Below, in pieces: positions 27,165 to 35,720 of a DNA stretch of 64,000 nucleotides. Every line of letters starts with the position of its first letter. Position 1 is the stretch's first letter. Source of the DNA: JAWXBK01 sp040878185 (GTDB lineage: Bacteria > Pseudomonadota > Alphaproteobacteria > Dongiales > Dongiaceae); assembly GCA_040878185.1 (NCBI GenBank), contig JBBDMS010000003.1, forward strand, positions 1-64,000, given 5' to 3'. Both the position numbers and the translations under genes were made by a program. The notes below the pieces were generated by a model, which had not been told where the DNA came from, made no database searches, and was given only the letters and a program-made list of their open reading frames with translations.

Positions 27165-27983
27165 TTATTTAGTCAGGTAGCGGAATGCGCGGCGGTGCAG
27201 CAGGCGGATGAGCTGATCGCTCAATAGCCCGATCAATCCGATCGTCAGGACGCCGGCCATCACTTCGGGAGTTTTCCCGAAGCGCCGCGACGCCCAGATG
27301 ATATGACCGATTCCCTCGTTTGCAGCGACGATCTCCGCCAGAATGACGTAACTCCAGCACCATCCCAGCGTGATGCGCAGATTGTCGACCAGGCTGGGAA
27401 GGATGCCGGGAAAGATGATGTGGCTGAGGACATGGCGTTGCTTGGCACCGACCGTGTACGCAGTTTCGACATACTCCTGCGGCACCCGCTTCGTATCGTC
27501 GGCGACCAGCAGCACGAGCTGAAAGAATGTTCCCATCCAGAGCAGGGCGATCTTGGATTCCTCGCCGACGCCGAGCCAGATGACGGTTAGCGGTACCAAA
27601 GCAGGAACGGGCAGATAGCGGATGAGATCGACGACCGGCTCGCTCATGGCGCCGAGCACGTTGTATGAGCTCATCAGGATGCCGAGCGGGATTGCCATCA
27701 GAGCCGCCAGAGTGAACGCAATCGCAACGCGCACGACGCTTATGTAGATGTCGCCGGCGAAATCAAAGTCGACAAACAGGCGGACCAGCGCTTCGACAAT
27801 CGCAGACGGCGCGGGCAGATACTGCGGCGGCAGGATCTGAAGCGCGGCGGCGAGACTCCACGCACCGAGAAGAAGCGCGAAGGCGAACGTGCCGAGAGCG
27901 AGCGTCGTGCTGCGGCTCAGCCGACCGCGCAGCACAAAAAATCGTTTCCACGTGCTCGGTGCCGAAGATCCTAATCTGGCCAT
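27165..27983 (-). CDS. SsuC/TauC-type ABC transporter permease
   Basis: 272 residues, six or so membrane segments. The EAA loop is YVETAYTVGAKQRHVLSHII, followed by LPSLVDNLRITLGWCWSYVI, as in nitrate/sulfonate/taurine-type permeases. It pairs with the binding protein at 28074-29090. No SsuB/TauB-type ATPase is found in the window, so the system is incomplete here. Its stop lies six bases from that of the convergent SDR. Confidence 0.88.
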   Translation of the reverse strand: MARLGSSAPSTWKRFFVLRGRLSRSTTLALGTFAFALLLGAWSLAAALQILPPQYLPAPSAIVEALVRLFVDFDFAGDIYISVVRVAIAFTLAALMAIPLGILMSSYNVLGAMSEPVVDLIRYLPVPALVPLTVIWLGVGEESKIALLWMGTFFQLVLLVADDTKRVPQEYVETAYTVGAKQRHVLSHIIFPGILPSLVDNLRITLGWCWSYVILAEIVAANEGIGHIIWASRRFGKTPEVMAGVLTIGLIGLLSDQLIRLLHRRAFRYLTK

Positions 27984-28028
27984 GGATGCGCTTCTCGGGT
28001 ATCGGGGCGGGGCCTAAATGCGACCGGG

Positions 28029-28060
28029 ATCGGGGTACCGGCGCAGACCGGCGCCCCGAT
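28029..28060 (-). terminator. Hairpin between binding-protein and permease genes
   Basis: ATCGGGG (28029-28035) pairs with CCCCGAT (28054-28060); an inner CCGG/CCGG pairing extends the stem after a 2x2 mismatch. It lies in the gap between the binding-protein stop and the permease start. Confidence 0.5.
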
Positions 28061-28073
28061 TCCGTCTTCGCAA

Positions 28074-29090
28074 TTAGCGATCGTGGCCTTCGTAAAGGTC
28101 GACGAGGAACGTCGCGTCGACCTGGTTCTCATAGACCAGTTTGTCGCTGGCGACACCCTGCTCGACGTTGAGCTGCATGACGGTGTCGAAAATCTCCTTG
28201 AACCGCCCCGGATTTTCGTTGGTGCCGAACAGGTCGACGGCTTCTTCGTAGGTGGCGAATTTGAGACCCCCGAATGCCTCGGCCATTTCCTCCGTCGTCA
28301 GCTCGAACGACGGCGCCATCAGCTCGTGCGATTTGTCGGGATTCTCGAAATAGTAATCGGCCGCCCGATAAATGGCCCGCAGGAAGCTGCGAACCAACTC
28401 CGGGTTCTGCGCCAGCAATTCGCTGTGCAGGAAGATCACGTCGACGATCAGCTCGGGATAGTCGTTCGAATCGACCAGCATGTAGGCGCCAGGACGGGCG
28501 TCGGCCGCGAGGATTTGGCTCAACAGTGGCTCATAGGATTCGATGGCGTCGACCGAGGAATCGGCAAACACGGCCATGCCGTCGGCCGTCGCGATATGCA
28601 GGATGTTGAGATCGTTGAGCGTGAGGTCGCATTCTTCCTTGAGCTTGATCTGCAGCAGGAGATTCGCCGGCAGCGTCGGCTCCATCGCGAACGTCTTGCC
28701 CTTCATATCGCAGACGCTTTTGATGTCGCCGCTCGCGATCACCCCGTCGCCGCCGCGCGAGAAATCCATCAACGCGACAACAACGCCTTCCGTGTCGTGC
28801 GTCCGCGGGCTACTCTGATACTCGCCGATCGTTCGCGCATTGCAATTGATGTGACCGGACTCCATCGCCTCGGTCTGGATCTGGATGTCGTCCTCGCGAA
28901 CGAACTCCATCTCGACGCCTTCTTCCTCGAGATAGCCGAGCTCCTGGGCGAGAATGTAGATGCCCTGTCCGGGCCAGAACGTGAAGGCGCAGACGAGCTT
29001 TTCGGTTTCGAGGGCCGCAGCCGGCGCGGGCTGGCCCAGCGTCATCATGAAAGCGCCGACGACGGCGCAGGAAGCAAGAAGTCGTTTCAC
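28074..29090 (-). CDS. SsuA/TauA/ThiY-type ABC substrate-binding protein
   Basis: 338 residues from GTG 29090, which has GGAGG six bases upstream; longer in-frame starts would precede the signal peptide. A Sec signal (KRLLASCAVVGAFMM, cut near PAPAAA) is followed by the NMT1/SsuA-like fold with FTFWPGQGIYILAQELGY. Ligands in this class include sulfonates, nitrate, pyrimidine precursors and aromatic acids. It is the first gene of a two-gene system without an ATPase. Confidence 0.88.
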   Translation of the reverse strand: MKRLLASCAVVGAFMMTLGQPAPAAALETEKLVCAFTFWPGQGIYILAQELGYLEEEGVEMEFVREDDIQIQTEAMESGHINCNARTIGEYQSSPRTHDTEGVVVALMDFSRGGDGVIASGDIKSVCDMKGKTFAMEPTLPANLLLQIKLKEECDLTLNDLNILHIATADGMAVFADSSVDAIESYEPLLSQILAADARPGAYMLVDSNDYPELIVDVIFLHSELLAQNPELVRSFLRAIYRAADYYFENPDKSHELMAPSFELTTEEMAEAFGGLKFATYEEAVDLFGTNENPGRFKEIFDTVMQLNVEQGVASDKLVYENQVDATFLVDLYEGHDR

Positions 29091-29254
29091 TGTCGTCCTC
29101 CCTTTGCAAAGACGCTCCCTTGCGGAGCGATCACGTTTCGCAATGGCGCGGTCCATGGCCGCGCTTCTTATTTTTAACGGGCGACACACCGGACGTGCCG
29201 CCGGAACGGTATCGGCATTGCGCGCTCGAATATTCGCAACACTGCCATGTTCGA

Positions 29255-29989
29255 TTATAACGCCCCGGAGCCCGAGGTTACACCGCCATCGACCATCAGG
29301 GCGGAGCCCGTAATGAAAGAGGCATCTGACGACGCCAGAAACAGAATGGCTTTCGCGACCTCGTCCGGCTGCGCCATGCGCCGCATCGGGGAATATCGGA
29401 CCAGCGATGCGCGATAGGCCTCGGGGTCGCTCAGCGTTTCCGCGGTGCGTTCGAAGATCCGCGTATCAGTCGGCGAGGGGCAGACGCAGGTCACACGGAT
29501 GTCGGGAACGAGTTCCATCGCCATCGCGCGCGTCAGCCCGATGATGCCCGCCTTCGAGGCACCGTAGGCGGTGATGTTCGGGCTGCCGACGACGCCGGCT
29601 TCGGATGCCAGGTTGACGATCACGCCGCGGCTTTCGCGCAGATGCGGCGTTGCGGCGCGGCTCATAAAGAATGTGCCCTTGAGATTGGTATCGAGAATCT
29701 CGTTCCACAGCGCCTCGTCGGTCTGCTCGACGGAGGCCTCGACATAGATGCCGGCGTTGTTGATCAGCACATCGAGACCTTCGAGGTCCCAGATCGCACG
29801 CTCGACGATACATTCGCAGTCGGCTGCAAGCGCGACCGAGCCGGGTGCTGCCACCAGATTGGTTTTACCGAGGGAAACCATCGCCGCATCGACCGCTTCG
29901 GGGGAAAGATCGTTGATTGCCACGCGTGCGCCCTGCGTCAGAAAAAGGCGCGCCGTCGCGTAACCGATCCCGCGGGCGGCGCCGGTCAC
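29255..29989 (-). CDS. SDR family oxidoreductase with unresolved start
   Basis: 244 residues can be read from GTG 29989, beginning at the cofactor motif itself (TGAARGIG), with AYGASK as the catalytic pair and ITGSALMVDGG near the end. The frame continues upstream with IDFSGKRVL, which is the missing first beta-strand, so the real protein must begin further out. There is no in-frame ATG, GTG or TTG before a stop; one more G in the G6 run at 30025-30030 would connect to an ATG. A non-standard start (for example ATC 30016) or a sequence error is likely. A motif shared with the acetone carboxylase promoter lies upstream, so it may form the ketone. Confidence 0.75.
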   Translation of the reverse strand: MTGAARGIGYATARLFLTQGARVAINDLSPEAVDAAMVSLGKTNLVAAPGSVALAADCECIVERAIWDLEGLDVLINNAGIYVEASVEQTDEALWNEILDTNLKGTFFMSRAATPHLRESRGVIVNLASEAGVVGSPNITAYGASKAGIIGLTRAMAMELVPDIRVTCVCPSPTDTRIFERTAETLSDPEAYRASLVRYSPMRRMAQPDEVAKAILFLASSDASFITGSALMVDGGVTSGSGAL

Positions 29990-30110
29990 CAGAACTCTTT
30001 TGCCGCTGAAATCGATGGGTCGGACCCCCCTTGCGACAAACAGCGCTTGCGCCGCCCGGAGACGGCCAAGAATGGCATCAGGCCACGATCATGGCTTGTC
30101 CACCCTGCTG

Positions 30111-30154
30111 ACGGTCAGTCAAATTTCATTGCATGACAATTGAAAAATACTGCC
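30111..30154. promoter_or_regulatory. Conserved 44-bp element, copy 1 (SDR/lysR divergent region)
   Basis: Matches 40151-40194 at 36 of 44 positions, with the core GACAATTGAAAAAT[A/T]CTGCC (19 of 20). Such length and position suggest a regulator site, most simply for the adjacent LysR protein. It lies 64 bases upstream of lysR and upstream of the divergent SDR. Confidence 0.55.
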
Positions 30155-30217
30155 ACACCTTGTAAAAAAGCTTTGCGGGCTTCGGCCCGATCCTCCACCC
30201 CGCCACGGGGACACATA

Positions 30218-31117
30218 ATGCCCATCCGCCGGCAGAACCTACCGCTGAACGCATTGCGCGCCTTCGAAGTGCTGGGCCGCCACGGTCATATGCAACGCGC
30301 GGCGGAGGAACTTGGGGTCACCCACGCCGCGGTCAGCCATCAGCTTCGCGTCCTCGAAGAGATCACCGGCGTCGCGCTGTTCACCCGAAAGGGCGGCCTG
30401 CAATTGACGCCGGAGGGGAGCCGGCTGTTGCCGATCCTCACCGCTGGCTTCGACCGGATGGAAAAATCGCTCAATTTCATGGATCCCAGTTCCATGACCG
30501 GGCAGATCACGGTCGCGTCGACGACGACGCTCTGTGCGTGCTGGCTGGCGCCGCATCTGCATCGCTTTCTCAACCGGCATCCGGAGATCGACATCCACCT
30601 CGTGCCGACTGGCATTCCCGATACCGCCGTGCCCATGGAAGGCGTTGCCGAAGCCGACATCACGATCAACTACGGCGAGACCTATTGCGCGGGCCGACGC
30701 ACGGTGCTGTTGAGCAAGGTCGAGTTCTTTCCGGTCTGCAGTCCAAAGTTGATTGCCTTGTCGCGTCCACGCCGGCCTGCCGACCTGCTCAACTACGATC
30801 TGCTATACGGCGAGTCGAACCAGGATTGGGAATGGTGGTTCGAACGGGTTGGGCTCGATGCGGTTAAGCCGGCGCGCAAGCTGATGCTGCGCGACACGCA
30901 TATTGCGCTCGAATATGCGCGCTCGGGTCACGGCATTGCGATGGGCGACCAGCTGACGGCGAAGTTCGGGCTCGAGGACGGCTCACTCGTCTCGTTGTTC
31001 AATCAGCGTGTTCCGGCGCCGCACGACGTTCATATCGTGACGCATGCGGAAGCCGAACGGTCGATCCGCACCATCGAATTCGAGAACTGGCTGCGGACCG
31101 ATCTGCTCAATCAGTGA
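30218..31117 (+). CDS. LysR family transcriptional regulator (GcvA-like)
   Basis: 299 residues from ATG 30218. The N-terminal winged HTH is NALRAFEVLGRHGHMQRAAE followed by LGVTHAAVSHQLRVLEE; a LysR substrate-binding domain follows from about residue 90. The leading PLNALRAFE is typical of the GcvA branch. It is divergent from the SDR and overlaps the convergent VOC gene by 11 bases at the 3' ends. The element at 30111-30154, repeated before acxA, makes it the likely activator of ketone or alcohol use. Confidence 0.9.
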   Translation: MPIRRQNLPLNALRAFEVLGRHGHMQRAAEELGVTHAAVSHQLRVLEEITGVALFTRKGGLQLTPEGSRLLPILTAGFDRMEKSLNFMDPSSMTGQITVASTTTLCACWLAPHLHRFLNRHPEIDIHLVPTGIPDTAVPMEGVAEADITINYGETYCAGRRTVLLSKVEFFPVCSPKLIALSRPRRPADLLNYDLLYGESNQDWEWWFERVGLDAVKPARKLMLRDTHIALEYARSGHGIAMGDQLTAKFGLEDGSLVSLFNQRVPAPHDVHIVTHAEAERSIRTIEFENWLRTDLLNQ

Positions 31118-32018
31118 TCCGAAGACGAAGCCCGAGAATCGATTCGGTTTCGAGATAGCAGGCGCGTTCGTTACCGTCGCGCGTTTCTCCGATCGCAGCG
31201 ATACCGCGCGCTGCAAACTGCGCCTTGCATTCGTCGTAACCCAGCCCGCTATGACCCATCGTGAGATGATGAACGCGTGGGCCGCGACGATCGAGATATT
31301 CGCGATAGAGTGAATCGCCTCGACCGGGCTGAACCAGTTCAAAGGCGCAACGGCCGACCTGCACATGCGCACAACGGACGCCGCCGTGCCCCTCCGGCTG
31401 GTCGACGGTCCAGGGCCCGATCCCCAGCGCGTTGTAGGCAGAGAGCGTCGCATCCAGATCGGCTGTGACAAGGCCGATCGCGCGGGTCGCATCGAAAGCG
31501 GGCGCCGCTGCATTCCCATTGGCGCCGTCCGGATATCGATAGACCAGCCCCTGCATGATCGCATCCGGATCCTCGACGAGTTCGAAAATCATTTGGGCGC
31601 GGTCGCGGGTATCGAAATAGCAGTATCGCCCGCAGTAACTCCCCTGCTGCACCATCGGGAAACCACGTTTCTCGAATTCGCCGATCGCCTCGGGATAGGA
31701 CAGGCCTGCATGCAGGAAGGCGGCGTGATGCATGCCAGCGCCGCGGCTCGTCAGAAACTCACGATAAATCGAAGAGCCCGCTTTTGGTTCGAGGAACGAC
31801 CAGCCGACCGAGCCCACGCCGCCGAAGGCGACCCGCATCGTGTAGGGTTCGTCCCGGCCGCGCAGCTTCGTATCGTGCTGCAGCGGCGGGACGAAGTCGT
31901 AGATCTCCCAGGGGCCGATGCCGAGCAGGTCCTGGCACCGGCGCACCGTCTTATCGATATCGGTGCAGACCAGGCAGATGAGGACGGTATCGGTCAGAAA
32001 TTTCGGGGCGGGAGTCAT
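31107..32018 (-). CDS. Tandem VOC-domain protein (glyoxalase/methylmalonyl-CoA epimerase-like)
   Basis: 303 residues with two VOC modules, about 10-150 and 180-303. Each starts with a D-x-x-x-x-LGIGPW block (CQDLLGIGPWEIY, YNALGIGPWTVD), and has H and E candidate metal ligands (GMHHAAF, FELVED; RVHHLTMGH, CYLETES). AAGGAAA precedes ATG. Such proteins isomerise, epimerise or cleave at a metal site. It is the last gene behind a polyamine-type permease pair. The reaction is unknown. Confidence 0.85.
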   Translation of the reverse strand: MTPAPKFLTDTVLICLVCTDIDKTVRRCQDLLGIGPWEIYDFVPPLQHDTKLRGRDEPYTMRVAFGGVGSVGWSFLEPKAGSSIYREFLTSRGAGMHHAAFLHAGLSYPEAIGEFEKRGFPMVQQGSYCGRYCYFDTRDRAQMIFELVEDPDAIMQGLVYRYPDGANGNAAAPAFDATRAIGLVTADLDATLSAYNALGIGPWTVDQPEGHGGVRCAHVQVGRCAFELVQPGRGDSLYREYLDRRGPRVHHLTMGHSGLGYDECKAQFAARGIAAIGETRDGNERACYLETESILGLRLRITD

Positions 32019-32060
32019 AGGCGTTTCCTTGTGCGGGAAGAATGAGGCTGCGTCGGTCCG

Positions 32061-32837
32061 TCAGCCGCGATAGCGGATGAGCCGCATGCTGGCGATGCTG
32101 ACGCAGAGCGTAATGGCCATCAGGGTGAGGGCGACGACATTGATCGACGGGTTCATGCCTTTGCGCAGCATGCCCCACATGAAGGTCGGCAGCGTGTTGC
32201 CGCCGCCGATCGTGAAGAAGGTGATGATGAAGTCATCGACCGAAAGCGCCATGGCGATGAGGGCCGCCCCGACTACCGTCGGTCCGATGATAGGCAACGT
32301 GATGTGAAAGAACGCCTGGAGCGGGGATGCGCCGAGATCCCGCGCGCTGTGCACGACCGACTCGTCGAAGTTCTCGAGCCCCGCATAGACGATCAGAATG
32401 ACGATCGGCTGTGTAAACACCACATGCGAGACGATCACCGTCGAGAGATCGAGCGGCACACCGAGTGTCACAAAATAGGTGAGGAAGCTGATGCCGAGAA
32501 CCAGCGGCGGCAGCATCAGCGGCAATGTCAGCGTGCTGCGGAAAACGATGGCGGCGCGACGCCGGATCCGAACGAGTCCGACTGCGGCCATGGTGCCGAG
32601 AACGGTCGAGATTATGCCGACGCAGGCGGTGACGATCAGGCTGTTCCGAAACGCCGACCAGAACTCACGCTGGGCATAGAGCTTGCGGAACCAGTCGAGG
32701 GTCCAGCCGGGTATCGGAAAGGACAGATTCTCGCCGGCGCTGAAGGAGAACAGGAGAAGAATCGCGAAAGGCGAGATGACAAAGATCAGGATCGCGCCGA
32801 TCAGGATGCCGAAGATCGCTTTCTCGACCCGCTTCAT
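32061..32837 (-). CDS. Spermidine/putrescine-type ABC permease (PotC family)
   Basis: 258 residues from ATG 32837. The EAA loop HSARDLGASPLQAFFHITLP, SVDDFIITFF and GGNTLPTFMWGMLR mark PotC. It overlaps the PotB-type gene by four bases. It belongs to a system without its own ATPase gene; the longer open frame upstream overlaps that permease and is not real. Confidence 0.9.
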   Translation of the reverse strand: MKRVEKAIFGILIGAILIFVISPFAILLLFSFSAGENLSFPIPGWTLDWFRKLYAQREFWSAFRNSLIVTACVGIISTVLGTMAAVGLVRIRRRAAIVFRSTLTLPLMLPPLVLGISFLTYFVTLGVPLDLSTVIVSHVVFTQPIVILIVYAGLENFDESVVHSARDLGASPLQAFFHITLPIIGPTVVGAALIAMALSVDDFIITFFTIGGGNTLPTFMWGMLRKGMNPSINVVALTLMAITLCVSIASMRLIRYRG

Positions 32838-33679
32838 CGCACCCTCAGCGCTCGATGGAGGATGAAGCCGACAAGAACGATCACCAAAGCGGAGAACGCA
32901 ATGACGGTGAACGACATGGCGGCACCCAGCGGCGGATTGAACCGCGAGCCGAACTGGTTCTGGATAAAGACACCCATCATGGAGGTGACCGGGCCGCCGA
33001 CCAGTCGCGCCGTCACATAGTCGCCGGCCGTAAACAGGAAGGTGAGGGTAAAGCTGACAATCACGCCGGTCCGGCATTGCGGCAGGACGACGTCGCGAAA
33101 GCCGCGCCAGCGCCCGGCGCCAAGATCGGAAGCGGCTTCCAGTGTTTCATCGTCGATGGCGCGCAGCGATCCGTAGAGCGGGAGGATCGCCAGCGGCAGC
33201 AAATAGTGCGTGAGCGCGATCACTACCGCAACCGGATTATAGAGAAACATATCGATCGGTTGGTCGGTCAGGCCGAGCATGGCAAGCGCCGAGTTGATTA
33301 CGCCGGTCGATCCCAGAATCGTCTTCCAGGCATAGACCTTAGTGAGATAGCCGCCGAACAATGTCAGCAATATCAGACCCAGCAGCGCCGCGCTCCAGCG
33401 CGGAAACATGAAACGCGTGCCGTAGGCAAAGACAAAGGCAACCAGGGTCGTGCAGCAGGCGATCAGAAAAGCCATCGCGAAGGTGAAAAGGAGCGAGTCC
33501 CAGTAGCCTTCAAACACCTCGACGTAATTGGCGAGATTGAACTCATGGCTCAGCGCGTAGGAGCGCATGCGCCAGAACCCGGTCAGAAACAGATGGGTGG
33601 CCGGCGCCACGAAGAAGATGAGAAAGAACAGTGCCGACGGGGTGGCGAGCGCCCAGGGCCCGTGTCGACGCAGGATCAT
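32834..33679 (-). CDS. Spermidine/putrescine-type ABC permease (PotB family)
   Basis: 281 residues from ATG 33679, where the first membrane segment begins; upstream in-frame codons run through the hairpin and are not coding. The EAA loop is EAASDLGAGRWRGFRDVVLP and the PotB mark GDYVTARLVGG follows. Closely parallels the gene at 16498. Confidence 0.9.
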   Translation of the reverse strand: MILRRHGPWALATPSALFFLIFFVAPATHLFLTGFWRMRSYALSHEFNLANYVEVFEGYWDSLLFTFAMAFLIACCTTLVAFVFAYGTRFMFPRWSAALLGLILLTLFGGYLTKVYAWKTILGSTGVINSALAMLGLTDQPIDMFLYNPVAVVIALTHYLLPLAILPLYGSLRAIDDETLEAASDLGAGRWRGFRDVVLPQCRTGVIVSFTLTFLFTAGDYVTARLVGGPVTSMMGVFIQNQFGSRFNPPLGAAMSFTVIAFSALVIVLVGFILHRALRVR

Positions 33680-33723
33680 CGCGCAGCCCCGGTCTTGCCG
33701 ATCGAACAACCGGCAGCACAACG

Positions 33724-33750
33724 CCCGCCCGCGTCGGATACGCGGGCGGG
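33724..33750 (-). terminator. Hairpin between binding-protein and permease genes
   Basis: Perfect 10-bp stem CCCGCCCGCG/CGCGGGCGGG with a 7-base loop in the gap between the binding-protein stop (33816) and the permease start (33679). No T-run; probably tunes binding-protein to permease ratio. Confidence 0.6.
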
Positions 33751-33815
33751 ACCGTCGTTGCGCCTGCCGGATGGCAGGCCGTTCATTGACTGCAACGCAT
33801 TGACGCTTCCACAGC

Positions 33816-34994
33816 TCAGGCGCGCTGGAACCGCTCCCAGCCGTCCAGAACCTGATCATAGGTCACGTGGGTTCCGTCCGACTCAATCGGGAAGAGCAGC
33901 GTCGCGCCGCCGCATTCCTCGAAATAGCTTTCGATGTTTTCGTACGGATAGAGCGCCTGCTGCTCCGGGGTCAGACCCGGAACCGCATTTGCGGTCACGA
34001 CGCCGAACGCCTCGACCGCGTTGGCGGCTTGCGCCTCCGGCGAGAGCGACTGGTTGAGGATCGCATAGTCGAGATCCTCGTTCGGCGCATCGCGAACCAT
34101 GGCGAAGCAACCGACGAAGTTGATCGCGCCCTCTTCCGGAACCGCCCACTGGATGTTCTTGGCCGACGCGCCACTCCAGACGCTCGCCGGTTCCCAGCCG
34201 ATCGCGATGACGATCTCTTCGTTGGCGAACATACCCGCCAGATCGCCCCAACTCGGTGCGATGGTCAATGCCTGCTCGGTCTTGTACTTGATGAGCAGGT
34301 CGATCGTGGCATCGAGCTCTTCCTGGGTGAGGTTATAGGTGTCGGAACGGCCGGTGACGGCCATCGCGAACGACATCACCGCGGCGATGGTGTCCTCGAC
34401 GATCGCGGTCTTGCCCTGATACTCGGGCTTGAACAGGTCGTTCCACGAGGTCGGCGTTTCGGCGACCAGATCCGCATTCCACATCAGCGGGCAGGATCCC
34501 CAATAGTTCGGCAGCGCGTAGTAGGTGCCGTCCTGGCTGATGCCGGGCGAATTCTTGAACTGCTGGAAGATGTGCTCGAAATTGGGAATCCGGCTGAGAT
34601 CGAGTGGCTGCAGCAGATTGCCCGCGTGATAGGCCGGCAAAAAGTAACCATCGGGCGTCACGATATCCATCTGGCCGACGCCGCCGGCCATTGCCGCCGC
34701 AATGATCTCTTCGTTCGAGCTGATATAGGTCGACTGGAACGCGATGCCGTTCTTCTCGAGCCAGCCGCCGGCATCGATGCCGGTATCGAGCCCCTGCCAA
34801 CCGTTATAGCGGACGTCGGTCGCGGCGCGGGCGACACCGGGCCGGAAACTCAACGCCGCCGCCACGGCACTGGCGCCGAGCAGACCGGCATTGAACTGGC
34901 GGCGGGTTACCGGCGTTGCGATCCGGAACTGAACGAGACCGCTGTCCCGATGCGCGGGCGCGGCCACCGTCGGACGTATTTTCTTGTCGGTCAT
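33816..34994 (-). CDS. Spermidine/putrescine-type ABC substrate-binding protein
   Basis: 392 residues. A twin-arginine signal (TPVTRRQFNAGLLG near residue 28, cut near ARAAT) precedes a PotD-like fold. GGGAGGAAACC directly precedes ATG 34994. First gene of binding protein-PotB-PotC-VOC, without an ATPase. The unusually long region before the twin arginines also occurs in the binding protein at 14259. Confidence 0.9.
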   Translation of the reverse strand: MTDKKIRPTVAAPAHRDSGLVQFRIATPVTRRQFNAGLLGASAVAAALSFRPGVARAATDVRYNGWQGLDTGIDAGGWLEKNGIAFQSTYISSNEEIIAAAMAGGVGQMDIVTPDGYFLPAYHAGNLLQPLDLSRIPNFEHIFQQFKNSPGISQDGTYYALPNYWGSCPLMWNADLVAETPTSWNDLFKPEYQGKTAIVEDTIAAVMSFAMAVTGRSDTYNLTQEELDATIDLLIKYKTEQALTIAPSWGDLAGMFANEEIVIAIGWEPASVWSGASAKNIQWAVPEEGAINFVGCFAMVRDAPNEDLDYAILNQSLSPEAQAANAVEAFGVVTANAVPGLTPEQQALYPYENIESYFEECGGATLLFPIESDGTHVTYDQVLDGWERFQRA

Positions 34995-35159
34995 GGTTTC
35001 CTCCCAATGATGGACGGCACCGGTCGTCCGCGCGGGGCGACCGCTACCGATGTTTCGACGACACCTGAATTTTAGGTTCGTTGCAAGTTCTACAGGGCCG
35101 TCCTCTTCCGCGGTTGGCAGTTTTTGAAAGCTGCGCTCCCACCGAATCCGATACCTCGA

Positions 35160-35669
35160 TCATGTCGTGCCGGGCTTGGGCAATTCGCGGCCAAGCCATT
35201 GGGTGTAGAACGCTTCCAGATCCGGCTGGAAGTCGAAAAGAATGGGGTAACCCGGCGGGACCGCCTCGACCTCGAGCAGCGTCTTGCAGCCGGGGCAGAT
35301 GAACTCGCGAAGCTGCATCCAGGCGGCGTTCGCGGCCATCATTTTCGGATACAGTTCGTCGATCTCGTCCTGGGTGTCGCGCACGCGGACGAGGGCCTCC
35401 AGCTTCCAGTTCTGCCGGTAATCGCCAAATTCCTGACCGCAGGCGCATTTGACGACGCGCGCGCTGTCGGCTTTCTGAACGATGTACAGGTTCTCGCCAT
35501 AGGGCAGCAGGATCGGTTCTTTCCACGCGACGCGCGACTGGTGGATCGCGACCATCTTGTCGAACCGGTCGGGGTCCTTGAACGAGGACATGATGCTGTG
35601 CGTCTGGGCCCAGGGCAGATTACCGTCGAGCAACTCCTCGAGGGTCGATCGATCGTAGGAGGGAATCAT
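35160..35669 (-). CDS. acxC: Acetone carboxylase gamma subunit
   Basis: 169 residues, against 168 in Xanthobacter AcxC. Two Cys pairs, CACGQEFG (about residue 75) and FICPGCKTL (about 124), form the zinc-type site of the family; the ends SYDRSTLEELLDG and QWLGRELP also fit. AGGA lies eight bases before ATG. It follows acxB by 51 bases. The gamma subunit completes the (alpha beta gamma)2 enzyme that carboxylates acetone with ATP. Confidence 0.9.
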   Translation of the reverse strand: MIPSYDRSTLEELLDGNLPWAQTHSIMSSFKDPDRFDKMVAIHQSRVAWKEPILLPYGENLYIVQKADSARVVKCACGQEFGDYRQNWKLEALVRVRDTQDEIDELYPKMMAANAAWMQLREFICPGCKTLLEVEAVPPGYPILFDFQPDLEAFYTQWLGRELPKPGTT

Positions 35670-35720
35670 CGTGCGATCCTTTGGAACGACAGCCGATCGT
35701 GACCGGCCATCGGTTGAAAC

